Below are positions 1-12,590 of a stretch of DNA of 64,000 bases, piece by piece. Numbering within the stretch: the stretch's first letter is position 1; the number at the start of each line of letters is the position of its first letter. The translations under genes and the position numbers were made by a program. This DNA comes from Morella rubra (Eukaryota > Streptophyta > Magnoliopsida > Fagales > Myricaceae), in the NCBI GenBank assembly GCA_003952965.2, contig CM025855.1:3815257-3879256 (forward strand), given 5' to 3'. The notes beneath the pieces are model-generated. The model ran no database searches. It was given only the letters and a program-made list of their open reading frames with translations, and was not told the origin of the DNA.

Positions 1-2195
1 CTCCCTCCCTCGCGCCGCACTACACCAAATTGTTCTGCTCTGATAATTAAAAAAAAAAGGTTGGGCTTATGAAAGTGGGGGCGGGCTGGCCTACCTAGGG
101 CTATATGGTGGTAACGCAGGATATAACATCTTACTCCATAAAGAAATTCCACAAATTTATTTCTTATTTTAATCTTTCTCATTCACCAGCTCTTACTATT
201 ATTACTTTTCGAAACCTTTTCTTTTTTTTCTTTAAGGATTAGGGGTTTGTTAATAAAACAAGTAAGATATGTAAAACTAAATTCAAGCGTACCATTATTA
301 ATCATTTTGGAAGCATTTCAAATACTTCGAAAATATATTTCAAACGCTTTGGTATTTACCAAACCAATAATGTATGCTTTAACAAAGTCACTATCCTGTG
401 GGATGTGATCGGTACACCGATTTTTTTTTTTAATAAGTATATGTACATTGATTCAAATGGATGAAAAAAAAAATTATTCTAAAGCAACTTTTGAACCAAT
501 TTAGAAGATGAAAATATCACAGCCACACATCAAAAGGGTCAAAGAGAAATATTATTACTTTTCTTCGTAAGCTAAATGTAAGCTAAATGGAATGTGTTGG
601 AAGCTTGGACTAAAGTAAGTTTGAACTAAAAGCTCTTTGACCAGCCCACTTCATCCCCTTCATTCAAATACGACTTATCCATGCTGGCTCAGTGAGTTGG
701 TCGAAATTAACACCACCTCACCCACACAACATAAATGACGATCATACAGCGTATCCTTGCCCTTCTTTTGTTGTCTCTACCAATGCTCAAATGATAACCA
801 CCCTCACAAAGAGCCACTAAAGTGGATCGAGAGGTTTCCAATCAACATCCAGCGTATCCTTGCCCTACTCGCCGTCAAGAAGGCTATAGAGGAAGAGGCG
901 GCTGTAACAGTGACACGGTCAGAGAAGGTAAGCATGGGCCGACACTGGAAATTTTTTTTATTTATGCATAATTATTACGTCACTATAGTGTTAGCCCCAT
1001 GTTTTTGCGATGCAGAAACAAAATTCAAGAGTTCGTCGGCCACTAGAACAGACATCACCTCCGACACCGAAGGTAGATGGACTCCCCACTTCGGCATTTT
1101 ATTCATGCATCGACTACTTGTAATATTTTACTATTTCGATCTTTACTAAGTGGTTTAATTTCTGTTTAGTTTTTTTTGCGTACACATCCGCCAGAGGCAT
1201 CGTCTTCACGGAGGAAAAGATTTCTCACACAAGCCTATGGTTAGTTAGTGTTCGTGTCTAGCAATTTAACTCTAATGATCTGTTTGTATGTATTTATATT
1301 CCCTATGTAGCTTGTTTTCTTTAATAGTGTTTGCTAAAAAGTGTTTATTGTAAATAAATCCTACTTGAAGTGGTAAATTGTTCAGTCCGTTTGTCACATT
1401 TGGTAAAAATATTGCTTAATGTTGTGCCCATTTCTCGTAAAATATGTTCTGGAGTAAGGATGTGTTTATTGCTAAACATACTAACCCCCGTGACTCCAAT
1501 CATTCTTCTCATCATGTAAATGTTGTGGTAGAACTTCGTCAGGAGTTGAAACAAGAAAATAAATGATAGTATCGTCGTTATCTTTTTAATCCGCTCTTCT
1601 CTTATCAATTTTGGTACCACAACCATAATACAGCCTCCAAAAAAAAGAAGAAGAGATATATTTCGTAAGAGCAAGCAATTGTCGTACGGGAAACCAAAAT
1701 ATCACGGAGAAAGCAGCAATATTTAACCTACATATATATTTAAGGGTGTGTTTATTGTTCTAGCGTAACTGGCTAGTTAGGTTGCACAAATTAACAATCT
1801 TAAACTTAAGGAAACTAGAGCATACGAAGACAAGTGATGGATATCGTGGAATTGGCTATTGACACATAGGGGGACTCATTGATGGAGCATATATGGACGT
1901 TAGAGTTAGATTTGTAGTTATTTCGATCTTTGTGTGTTTCCATGTAAGATTGATAGTATAATAGCATATATGGGAGATACTAGTGTAGGTATCTATTATT
2001 GAATTAACATGTGAGTCATATTTAAACGGAATTTTTGTTTGTTTACTTTCATTTATGACATGGCATACACACCTTGTAGGGGAAGTAAATAGGTATCAAT
2101 AATTCATGTGTTGACGAAAAATGTTAGACATATTTTAACCACAAATATAATATACGTTGCACTAATCTAATTTCCAATGTATACTCCTGCTGTAG
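1..2195. other. gene-poor intergenic stretch
   Basis: I see no supported gene here. The stretch is AT-rich with homopolymer runs. A 130-codon open frame at 757-1149 and a 109-codon frame at 1345-1674 (-) show no family features and are probably chance frames. A gene-like GC-richer patch at about 780-1080 could be a decayed exon or repeat, but it matches nothing I recognise. Confidence 0.5.
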
Positions 2196-3600
2196 ATGGT
2201 TGACGAACAAATGTCAAGCTTAAAGAGTGGATGGCCTAAGCAACACACAAGTATTCTTATTAACTTGTTAGTTGACCAAGTGACTAGAGGGAAAATGAAA
2301 AATGGACAATTTGGGAAGAATGCTTGGCAGAACATTATTTCGGACCTTGTTGCGCAAGTGAAACGCGCATACTGAGTGGGACAAGTGAAAGGTAAATTCA
2401 ACCATCTTCGCACTTTGTACCGAGAATTTTCAATACTCCTCAAAGAACCGTCCGAGTTTGGTTGGGATCCGGAAATGAACACGGTGACCGCAATCGAGGA
2501 GGCATGGCAGAAGCACCTCGAGGTAAGTGGTCATTGCAATTTAGGGAAAGTCTGATTTAGCCCCTGGATATAATATTATAGACATTAAAAATGGACTTGC
2601 ATGAGGCGCAAAAATAATTAATCTGCTTAATGAGGAAGAAAGGGGAATTAGGATTACTCAACCGGTTGGAAAAGGGTCTTCGTTATGTAGTTAACGAATT
2701 TAAAAGATTCTTTAACCATATTCAAGAATGAATATGTGGATGATATCACATTCTGCATTGCTTATTCAACCATTCAAGCAGGAGTTTTGGTAGGTCTATT
2801 TGAGTTTTACAGTTAGCAAAGTAGGGATTGTTGGCAATTCTGAAGTTTTGTCACAAGTTTGATATTTCTTATCATATTTGCTTCCTGTAGACATATGCCT
2901 TATGTTTCTTGTTGCCATGATTAGTTTCATAACTTCACTGCCATGTTGACTTCTAGAAACACCCGAATGCAAAGCCGTTTCTGAAAAAGGGTCTCGAACT
3001 ACAACATGCTCGGGCTTGTATTCAACCAGTCCACTGTTACTGGAGCACTAGCTCACGGGTCATTAGAAGCGCCGGGTAACATAGATGACGAGAATGCCGC
3101 GATAGAGCTAATGGATGCTGTAATCCACGTAGACATCACAGTTAGGGTGGGACATCAAAGAAATGGAGGACTGCCAAACGAATGAGGGTGCCTGTGTGAG
3201 CCACTGGGGCCTTCGGAGTTGTGCTACAGGGCACCACAGCGGGAAGTGAAGCAGGGGTCGAAAAAAGAAGCCTACTCGAGCCGCGGTCATGAACGAGACA
3301 TTCTTAGCAATGACAAAGGTCTGCAAAGTTAGAGCCCAGCACTTAAATTGTAAGATGGAAACTACAAATCCCAACTGGGAGGGAAGTAGCCGACCTCCAA
3401 GAAACTCCAATGACCACACACCTTCAATTCGGGAGTGCATTGAAGTATGCAAACAATATGGCACTCCCCAAACCCATGAGGAGCAATTTGTGGAAGTTGC
3501 ACATCGGTTCGAGCATGAGTGATGGTGCAAGGCACTCATGGCATTGCCGGAGGAGTCTCGCAGAATTTGGTTGGACAAGCTCTAGAGTTATGGTTTGGAG
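2196..3600 (+). pseudogene. Myb/SANT-like DNA-binding protein pseudogene
   Basis: This is a decayed copy of the plant Myb/SANT-like (Myb_DNA-bind_3) family, annotated elsewhere as L10-interacting MYB domain-containing or PIF/Harbinger-associated proteins. Exon 1 (2196-2522) opens after an acceptor-like TAG. It encodes a SANT helix region (KNAWQNIISDLVAQVK) and then VKGKFNHLRTLYREF and FGWDPEMNTVTA, ending at a GTAAGT donor. A TGA at 2373-2375 interrupts this frame. A second exon from 2957 begins KHPNAKPFLKKGLE, then must change frame to continue as LGLVFNQSTVTGALAHGS. The C-terminal part lies at about 3289-3600 (KVCKVRAQ, SIRECIEV, then EWCKALMALPEESRRIWLDKL and a stop, read in one frame across 3289-3585). 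At least one stop and one frameshift make it non-functional. Whether it came from a host gene or a Harbinger-type transposon is open, since no DDE transposase is seen beside it. Confidence 0.75.
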
Positions 3601-4955
3601 ACTTGTTATGGTTTGACTTTGATCTTTTTCTTATTCTGTTATTTACATGGGACTCTGTTTGCTTGGCTACTCAACTGGGTATTGAGCTGTATGTGCTGCT
3701 TTGACTAATTAGTGAACTTAATAGTTTGTAACCCAATTGCACCTATGTATGATATTTCGTGTTGGTTAAATCTCATGGTCATTAGTTTCAATAGTTAATG
3801 TTAGTGAATTGACAAAGCACTTTGGGTTGTATATTAACGTCCCATACAGGAATAAATTGCTCCATTTTCCATGGAGCTTGATGACAAAACCTTCCTGAAG
3901 GAGTTCATTCTTATGTTGTCAGGTTGTGTCTGAACGTTTCAGTAATTTGACAAAGGATTTTGTCCCAGCGATATTAGATTATTAAGAAACTATATGGGTA
4001 TAAGGTCTGCAAATATACCCGTTTGGTTTTTTTATGAATATGTTTTTTGCACCTCATTTTTATATATTTGTGAAGGTAATTTATATCACTAGATGTGTGT
4101 CGTAGCAAGATACCCCAGCAAATCCATTATTTTCGAACGATTGTCAAATATTCAAACGCACGACGACAGGTTTCAGTGTAAAATTTAAAGCATAACGAGG
4201 TTTGCATCTGCTGATACTAACTCAATTCCTGACTGAATACTAAAGCCCGATAGACATTAACGCTTGACACTTAGTAGATGGGTGTTCAAGCGTAATTCCT
4301 AACTGTTTACAGGGTGCATTTATTTTTCCTAGCTGAATACTAAAGCAATATTTCAGCGTAACGAGGCTTGCATCCGGGCAATTTTTTTATGCTGGGCTAT
4401 TGGGAGTGTTAATGTCTATCGGGCTTTAGTATTCGGGAGATTATTTGTTCTTTGACGGCCTGTTTAAAATTGCTCGAAACTGGCCCATAGTTGGATAAGG
4501 ATTCATTTACTGTGCATAGTTCGTAGTATACGAAATGAGTTCACAAAATCTCAAACCTGTCAGCGGTCATAGGAAAAGGCGCGCCCACCACGTCACCAAG
4601 GAAACAAAAAATTGTTTCCAAAAACAACATCCAAACACACTCCAATGAAATAAAGTGGGGATTCTCATTTGTTTTCGTGATCGCTGTTGGATGATGAAAA
4701 CAAGTAATTAAAAAATTTTGTCCTTTCAGAGGATATAAACAAAGCCTCTAGTCACTTGTGATGGGAGTTTGTAGTTCAAAGATTTCTAACCCATCTTCGT
4801 CTCTCTTAGTGGGTCACAAGGGGTTCATTCCGCGATGCAAGGAATCGAACTTTTGAGAGGCCGAAGGTTCTTTCTTCATTTCCGGGTTTCCTTTAGTCCA
4901 AGGAAAGATCTTGAAAAATCTGAACTTTTGTGGCATCTCTCTCTCGGTCGCTCCA
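3601..4955. other. intergenic stretch with an inverted repeat
   Basis: No gene is supported between the Myb/SANT-like pseudogene and the LTR element. The notable content is the inverted repeat at 4235-4434, listed separately. From about 4760 the DNA may be the old 5' leader of the BAG-like gene that the LTR element now separates from its first exon. Confidence 0.5.
4235..4434. repeat. perfect 27-nt inverted repeat, 146-nt loop
   Basis: Positions 4235-4261 and 4408-4434 are exact reverse complements over 27 nt. The loop holds a further direct copy of the first 13 nt of the left arm (4334-4346). A direct repeat of a block reading AACGAGG-T/C-TTGCATC occurs at about 4193-4208 and 4359-4374. The layout suggests a MITE remnant or a nested subterminal repeat of a DNA transposon. 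No clear target duplication was found. Confidence 0.8.
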
Positions 4956-5318
4956 TGTTACACGCCCAGAATGTTTAAGTGAAGTGGGGCTAAGTGAGCT
5001 AGGGAATTCCTTTAATTGTTAAAGGGTATTTTCGTTTATGCATGTTCTTTTTATTCAGTTGGGTCTAGACTAAGTTAATGAGCTATTCCAGTAATGGTCA
5101 TGATTTATTACGTGAGTGTTATTTGTTAACGCACCAGTCCGTGCGTAGTGGGTCAATTATTTCTTATTTCTTTGCAAGTCTGTAAACGCCTATTTAAGGC
5201 CAGAGTATTATGAATGAAGGACATCATTTGAATCTCAATTGTGTCGTGTGCATCTTTAGAGGTTTTCTGGCGCCTTAAAATGCCAGAATTCATCTAAATC
5301 AATTTCCTGGGTCTAACA
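4956..5318 (+). repeat. 5' LTR of the Ty3-type element
   Basis: This 363-bp LTR starts TGTTACACGC and ends GGGTCTAACA, with TG...CA termini. The partner copy is at 9890-10146. The two are of unequal length but closely similar where they align. Confidence 0.93.
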
Positions 5319-5320
5319 AG

Positions 5321-5333
5321 TTGGTATCAGAGC
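5321..5333 (+). other. primer-binding site, initiator tRNA-Met type
   Basis: TTGGTATCAGAGC begins two bases after the 5' LTR. It is the usual plant LTR-element site complementary to the 3' end of initiator tRNA-Met. Confidence 0.85.
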
Positions 5334-8300
5334 CGCGTTCCTGCGACATGGCTGAGGGAACACGATTATCATAGTTATCTGAAACAGTAAACAATTTACA
5401 AGGGGTAACCACTACCCTGAAGGAAGAGCAATTTAGGCATGGAATGCTAATAGAAGGTGTGCTGCAACAACTCAATAATTTGGCATCAAGCTATGACAGC
5501 TTGGTACAAATTACAACTAAACTCAACTCAGGGGAAGGGACTTCTAACAATGCCAAAGTAAATGCTAATCCTTTGTTTGATGGGCATGGGGGAATTCAGG
5601 CTCGATCTCTTTGATTGGATTTTCCTTGTTTTAATGGGGGAGATCCCAGCAAATGGATCTTGAAGGCGCAACAGTTCTTCAATTATTTTGAGACTCCAAA
5701 GGATCACAAACTGGAAATTGATTCTTTCCACATGGAAGGGAAAGTGCTAACTTGGTATTATTGGCTGTAAGAATTAAGCCTAGTGACAAAATGGGGTGAC
5801 TTCTTGGAGGCTCTCCGCACCAGATTCGGGCCATCGGCATATGAGGATCCAATGGGTGCATTCATCAAATTGAGGCAGACAAGGAGCGTAGAAGATTACC
5901 AAACAGCTTTTAAGATCCTGTCCAATAAAATAAGTGGGGTAAGTGAAGAGTTTCGTATAAGTACTTTTCTAAGTGGGTTAAAAGATGAATTGCGAATTAT
6001 TGTTACCATGTTCAAACCAAATACTCTTGCTGCTGCTTTTGGTTTGGCTCGGCTACAAGAAGAAGAAGTGACTAGAAAACAGTACCCTTACCGAAACACT
6101 CAAGCCCAATATAACCCATATACACCCTCATTCAAGCTCACTCCTCCCCAATTACCTGGACAAAATCCCATACCTAGATTACCAGCCCCAAATCTAGTAC
6201 TTAGACTTCCAGCCCCCCAACACCAGAGACCCAACCCCCCAGTCCAGAGAAGAAACCCATATCCCATAAAGCGTATAAGTCCCAACCAAATGCAGTAAAG
6301 AAGAGAAAAAGGTCTGTGTTATTTTTGTGATGAAAAGTACCATCAAGGACACAAATGCAGCAGGCCTATACTATACTTACTTGAGGGAATGGAATTTGAA
6401 GGGGAAGGAGAAGAAAATTTGGAAGAAGAAGAGACCTTTAACCAACATGATACAGAGACTATACCTAATAGTCCAGCAAGCTGAACTATTAGGCATATCC
6501 TTGCATGCCATTGCAGGGGCACCTTCTCCTAAAACCATGAGGTTAGTTGGGAAAATTGGTACATGCTCAGTTATTATTCTCATTGATACCGGTAGTACAC
6601 ATAGTTTTATTAATGAGAATGTGGCAAGAAGGACGAAACTACCAGTGGAGGAAGGCCACTTGGCAGTCCAAGTTGCTAATGGGGACACCCTTCCTTGCCT
6701 TGGTTGCTGTAAGGCAGTTCTTTTAAAGATGCAAATTTGTAACATTTTAGCCAATCTGTTTTTAGTAACCCTAGAAGGGTGTGATGTTGTGTTAGGGGTA
6801 GATTGGTTAAGAAGTTTAGGAACTATTCAGTGGAATTTTGCTGATTTAAGTATGAGTTTCCTTGTGGAAGGAGAGAATGTATTTCTGCAGGGCTTGAGGC
6901 TACCCAAGAAGGCCATAGAGGAGGAACATAGCTTGAGCAAGGTTGCCCTTATAGAAGGAAGAGGAATATGGCTGCAGTTTGTGGAGATCAGTGACAGTCC
7001 AGGAAGAGCACCAATAAAGCCTGCCATACAAGCTATTTTGAATGAATTCAAAACAGTGTTTGCTGAACCCAATGGACTCCCACCCCCTAGGAGTCACGAC
7101 CACCAGATCCAACTCCAAAGCAGCTAAGCCAACATGTGTTAGGCCTTATCAATACCCTTATTATCAAAACGAAGAAATTGAGAAGCTGGTCAGGGAAATG
7201 CTTAAGGCTGGATCATCCAACCAAGTCAGTCCATACTCTTCACCAGTTCTCTTAGTGAGGAAAGGCAGATGGGAGTTGGCGCATGTGCATTGATTATCGA
7301 GCTCTCAATAAAGATACCATCAAAGATAAGTTTCTCATTCCTAATACATATGAGTTATTGGATGAGCTTAATGGTGCTGAGTTGTTTTCTAAACTCAACT
7401 TGCAATCGGGCTACCATCAAATCAGGATGAAACCTGAAGATGTGCCCAAAACTGCTTTTCGTACACATGAAAAGCATTATGAGTTTTTAGTGATGCCCTT
7501 TGGGCTCACCAATGCTCCATCAACCTTTTAAGGGTTGATGAATGGAATATTTAAGCCATATCTCAAGAAATTTGTGCTTGTCTTTTTTGATAATATATTT
7601 GTGTACAGTAAATCTGTTGAAGAACATGTAAGGCATCTAAAAGCTGTCTTGGAAGTTTTGAGACGACATCAGCTATATGCTAAGGCCTCAAAATGTGTTT
7701 TTGGTAGTCAGGAGGTGGAGTATTTGGGCCATGTTATCTCCAAAGAGGGAGTTAAAGCAGATCCATTAAAGATTACAGCAATGGTGGAATGGCCTGAACC
7801 TAAAAATCCTAAGGCTTTAAGGGGATTTTTGGGATTAACAGGTTATTACAGGAAGTTTGTAAAGGGCTATGGAAGTATTGCAACCCCTCTAACTGCTTTA
7901 CTCAAGAAAAACTCCTTTAAGTGGAGTGAGGAGGCCAGCCAAGCATTTTCAGCATTAAAGGCAGCCATCGTGACCCCTCTTATTCTTGCCTTACCAGATT
8001 TTTCTAAAATATTCGTGGTAGAATGTGATGCTTCTGGAAATGGGTTGGGAACTGTTTTAATGTGGGAAGGAAGGCCTCTAGCTTATTTAAGCCAAGCATT
8101 AAAGGGTAAAAATTTGTTTTTATCCACTTATGAAAAAGAATTTTTGGCTCTTATGTTGGCAATTCAAAAATGGAAACATTATCTGCTGGGGCACAAATTT
8201 AAAGTAAGGACTGACCAGCAAGCTCTGAAGCACCTTTTGGAGCAAAAGGTTAGAACACCTTTTCAACAAAAGTGGATAACAAACCTGTTAGGCTTTGATT

Positions 8301-9889
8301 TTAGTGTGGAATATCGCAGTGGCAAAGGAAATAAGGCAGCAGACGCTCTCTCCAGGTTACCAGACCAGGGGAACAGTTCAGAACCAGAGGGGACCATGAT
8401 TAATTATGGAGAAGCCATGGCCATCAGCATGGTTACCGTTAATTGGTGAGAAGAGCTCCATCAAGTATACCACCAAGATTCCCAGTTGCAACAGTTACTC
8501 AACCACTACCATCAAGGTGATCTTGATCCCCTTAAGTACCAACTTAGAGGAGGGTTCTTATTCTACAAATGGAGGCTACACTTGGGAACCCTAAAGGTGC
8601 AGCAGGAGCAAGTCATGTAGCAATTCCGTAGCAGCCCCATGGGAGGGCATACTGGTTCACAGAAGACTCACTCCAGGATCAAGAGGGAATTCTTTTAGCA
8701 TGGCATGAGAAAGGACATCTGAAAATTCATTAGAGAATGCGAGGTATGCCAAAGAAACAAAACAGAAAATCTCAAACCAGCTAGGGCTTTGCAACCTCTG
8801 CCAATACCAAGTAAAACATGGGTGGATATTAGTATGGACTTCATAGATGGGTTGCCTCTGTCCAAGGGATACAATGTAATCATGGTGATAGTAGACAGGT
8901 TCAGCAAGTACAGTCATTTCATACCAATGGCACATCCATATACAACAGCAACGGTAGCAAAGGCATTCATGAAAAACATATTCAAATTATACAACATACC
9001 ACAGAGCATAGTCAGTGATCGAGATGCAATATTCACAAACAACTTTTAGAAGCAAATTTTCCATTTAAGTGGAACCAAGCTGCTAATGAGTTCGACATAT
9101 CACCCTCAAACGGACAGGCAGACAGAGGTAATGAACAAATGGTTAAAGGGCTACCTCAGGTGCTTTACCAGTGATAGACCCAAAGATTGGGCCAGTTGGT
9201 TAGCTTTAGCCGAGTGGACATACAATACCTCGGAGCATTCCTTCACAAGGTTTACCCCCTTTGAGATAGTATACGGACAAGAGCCACCACGACTCCTCCC
9301 ATATGAGCCTAGGACCACGGCAGTACAAGCAGTTGAAGACGAAATGAGAAGCCAAGATTTCATCCTTACTTTGGCACGAGAAAACCTGCAAGAAGCTCAA
9401 ACGAGAATGAAGTTATACGCAGATAAAAAGAGAACAGAGAGGGAATACAGCATGGGAGATTGGGTCTGTTTGAGGTTAAGACCCTATAGACAGATGACAG
9501 TTGCAGTGAGAAAAAGCTTGAAGCTTTCTCCAAGGTATTTCGGGCCATTCCAAATCTCTCAAAAAATTGGGAAAGTTGCATACATGCTCAACCTACCCAA
9601 AGAATCCAAGATTTACCCCGTAATTCACATCTCCTACCTCAATAAGAAGATTGGAACTCAGATAAACCCTAACCCTAGACTACCAACAGTGATGGAAAAT
9701 GGCACAATGGCCCCCAAACCAAAGAAAATATTAGAAAGAATTCTCAAGAAAAAAGGAAATAGTGCAGGAGTTGATTTCTTGATTCAATGGAAATGAGCTA
9801 ACAAGGAAGATGCTACCTAGGTTGATGCAGAGGAGCTGCGCAGGACATATCCCGAACTCGTGGGCGAGTTCTTCTAAAGGGAAAAGTTA

Positions 9890-10146
9890 TGTTACACGCC
9901 CAGAATGTTTAAGTGAAGTGGGGCTAAGTGAGCTAGGGAATTCCTTTAATTGTTAAAGGGTATTTTCGGTTATGCATGTTCTTTTTATTCAGTTGGGTCT
10001 AGACTAAGTCAATGAGCTGGAACAAGGCCAGAGTATTATGAATGAAGGACATCATTTGAATCTCAATTGTGCCGTGTGCATCAGTGGAGGTTTTCTAGCT
10101 CCTCAAATTGCCAGAATTCATCTAAATCAATTTCCTGGGTCTAACA
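9890..10146 (+). repeat. 3' LTR of the Ty3-type element
   Basis: This 257-bp copy has the same TG...CA ends as the 5' LTR and is followed at once by the CTCCA duplication. It is preceded by a purine-rich tract (AAAGGGAAAAG). Confidence 0.92.
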
Positions 10147-10202
10147 CTCCAGAAGGTTTTCGTTTTCTTTAGCCTTCTGGAATCAGAACCAAGAATACTT
10201 GG

Positions 10203-10431
10203 ATGAAGCCAATGAAGTCGAAAATTAGCAGTAGCTTTTCGCTGCCAAATAAGACCTTTGTTGGCAATGGAGTTGGTCCGAGTGCGGAAAAATTGGAAAT
10301 TAGGCCAGGAGGAATGTTGGTGCAAAAGGGCGATACAAATCAAAGTCCTGTATCAACTCCAACCATTCTAGTTAGAGTGAAGTATGGCTCTTCGTACCAC
10401 CGTATTCCTATTTGTTCCCAAGCAAGCTTTG
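10203..10431 (+). pseudogene. BAG-family co-chaperone, first exon only
   Basis: An open frame begins MKPMKSKISSSFSLPNKTFV and runs for 76 codons plus one base to a GTAATT donor at 10432. The segments LEIRPGGMLVQKGD and PTILVRVKYGSSYHRIPI followed by SQASFG match the N-terminus and the start of the ubiquitin-like domain in plant BAG1-4 type Hsp70 co-chaperones. The splice phase (FG, one base over) is also what that family uses. The rest of the ubiquitin-like domain and the BAG domain were not found in the next several kilobases. The Ty3-type element inserted 57 bp before the ATG. I read this as a truncated, probably dead gene or gene fragment whose leader is now cut off. Confidence 0.75.
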
Positions 10432-10589
10432 GTAATTACAACTTTTGTTCTTCCATTCTTTGTTTAGAGTAATAATTTGCTATATAGTGTTCAGTAGAGA
10501 ATTTGCTATCGAGTATTTGAAAGAATTAGAAAGGGATTGAAATTGTTTACTGGAACCTGTACCTTTGGGGGAAAAAGACAGAAACAACG

Positions 10590-10775
10590 AACTTGGAGGT
10601 GAAGTGGAGGTTTGGTAGTTTTTGGGGAAAATGTCGAATGGGAGGTTCTATGGTTTGGGAGAAAATGGCGAAGGGAAGGTTTCGGTGGTTTGGGGGAAAA
10701 TGGCGACGGCAAATGTAAAAGGGGTGATTCTTTGATCGGGAAAATGGCGAAGGAAAAATGGACAGAGGTCTGATT
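10590..10775. repeat. degenerate ~35-45 bp minisatellite
   Basis: At least three imperfect tandem units share a core GGGGAAAATGGCGAAGG and a GGTTTGGTGG-like lead. A shorter fourth copy follows near 10735. It may have grown inside the lost first intron of the BAG-like gene. Confidence 0.6.
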
Positions 10776-12590
10776 TGGTTGAGGGAGGGGAGAAATGAAA
10801 AAGGAATTTGGGGATTTCGGGTTAGGGCATTCGAATGCCTATGTTTTTGTTTTTGTTTTTTTTAAAAGTATTGATGAGCTGGCGTTTTATATATAAAAAT
10901 TGTCAGCTCATCAATGTCCACGTGACAAATTGTGGACAAGTCATCTTGCTTTGTTAATGGCTTGACAGAGAGATTGATGGAGGGATTACATTGCAATAGT
11001 TTGCTAACTTTAAAGACTTATTTGTTCAAGTGTAAATTGTGGGGACCATTTTGTCACAATGTAAAACAAAAGTAACTGTTTGGATACTTTTACCAAAAAT
11101 ATATGTTGTTTTCTTTAAATATTTATTGTTCTTCGTCTAATTTTAGCATATTTCTTTTTTCAATCCCCTTCCAATTTTTTTATCTCATCATCTCTGTCTT
11201 AAAAAGTAAACAAGAAAACAAAAAATCAAAAACATTCTTATAAATTTCAAATAAATCACATTATGTATGCATTCTTAATTCTATGTATCTTAATTGCACC
11301 TTTATAAAAATCTAATACCCTAAAAGTCTCAAAAATTTGAGAAAACCTTTTTAAATTTATTACCCAAAATAAATCTCAAAATTCATTAATGGATCGAAAA
11401 AGAAAATTGGTAACTTTCCATAGGGCCAGCTTAAGGGGTAGGCAGGCTAGGAAGTTGCATAAAGCGGCTTCCACCTAAATTAGGCCTCATAAAAATCTAC
11501 TCAAATCCATAATTTAGGTAGTAAATTAAAGCTTTGGGTCCATTAGCATTGCATTTAAAATGTAATTAACAAAAACTAAGATACATTAAATTATGCATGT
11601 TTGGCAAACAAAAATTTTAAGAAATTTTTCAAAAATTTTGATTGTGGTGTGAAAACTGAAAATCTAGAGATACTGAAGTTTTATAAGAGTTTGTAAAATA
11701 TAGTGAAAAATGTAGTATGTTTGAATAAATATTGGTAAAATTTAGAGTTTTACTAGAATTAGTGAAAAAGTGAGATGATTAAATTGAATTCTTCATGTTT
11801 AGTTCGATGGTTATAGACGATTTGATGGGAAGAGAGATTTGTGAATAGAGATGATTTTGCAGTTTTTTATTATTATTTAAAATTTTCGAAAAAATTGGGG
11901 ACAACATTGTAAAAATAAAGAAAAAGGTTAAGGATAAAAATGTCAATTTAAAAATATTTGCGAACATTTTGGGCTCAAAACTTTTGCTCTTGTTATGTTC
12001 GCAATTAAATTTTTGAACATGTGAAGAATTTTTGAAAAAAACATTCCCTAACTTTGTTGACTTTCTTATCATTTTTAGAAGTTATATTAGACAGTAATTA
12101 ATCAAGACATGCTTTTTGAAGCCATGAACTATTTTTGAATTTTAGATAAATATACACCTAATTGCTAATCAAAGCATTAAACTGGACCGTGTCGAAAGAG
12201 ACAGTTAAGAATTTAATTAATTATTTCTTTATCATTTTGCCAAGCCAGAATCAAAGTAACCATGTAGAGTTAACAGGATATATGTTGTTTTCTAAAATAT
12301 ATTTTCTATATATGAATACATTTGGGATTAGGAACAACAACTTGATCTTGAGAGTCTTATTATAACTCCAACCTCTTTTCACTTGGATAGGACACATAGA
12401 CAACTGTTTTAGTCATATATTTATTGGAGCTAGATGAATTATTTAAAATACAATTACAAACATTCTTATGTCTAATATCAAACTTTATCATATTACTATA
12501 TTATATTAAAAACACCTAAAATTAACTTTATGTGTAAGGCTTCAAATTATATTGTGCGGCCATTACTTTCCATCTACACTGAACAACCTA
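10776..12590. other. AT-rich intergenic stretch
   Basis: I see no gene. Around 11595-11765 the sequence (GTTTGGCAAAC, AAAATTTTGATTGTGGTGTG) resembles, in reverse complement, the MITE-like block at 40854-41021. It may be an older copy of that family. A TAGGGCCAGC motif near 11420 recalls hAT-type ends, but no partner end was found. Confidence 0.4.

Larger units (their letters stand above)
4956..10146 (+). mobile_element. Ty3-type LTR retrotransposon (chromovirus), broken
   Basis: A fossil Ty3/gypsy element of about 5.19 kb lies between exact 5-bp target duplications CTCCA (4951-4955 and 10147-10151). In order it shows: 5' LTR; a primer-binding site of the initiator-Met type just inside it (5321-5333); gag with a CCHC knuckle (about 5350-6370); aspartic protease with IDTGSTHSFI (about 6540-6850); reverse transcriptase (about 7140-7900); RNase H (about 8000-8360); integrase (about 8600-9400); a C-terminal chromodomain-like segment (about 9720-9875); a purine-rich tract (about 9875-9886); and the 3' LTR. 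Order and chromodomain place it among chromoviruses. Small size and short LTRs fit the Reina-like group, which is an inference. It is clearly dead, with roughly ten breaks in its coding region. By hand count the LTRs differ at about 10 of about 255 alignable positions. This suggests an insertion one to a few million years old, depending on the rate assumed. Confidence 0.95.

Noticed and set aside
757-1149. 130-codon plus-strand open frame
   Set aside because: It has no recognisable domain and no splice or leader context, and it ends in low-complexity Tyr/Phe sequence.
3108-3578. 156-codon minus-strand open frame
   Set aside because: It is the antisense shadow of the Myb/SANT-like pseudogene, whose family match is on the plus strand.
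1743-4646. Possible PIF/Harbinger element ends (GGGTGTGTTTATT and CAAACACACTCC) around the Myb/SANT-like pseudogene
   Set aside because: The ends match poorly beyond GTGTGTTT, and no matching 3-bp duplication flanks them.
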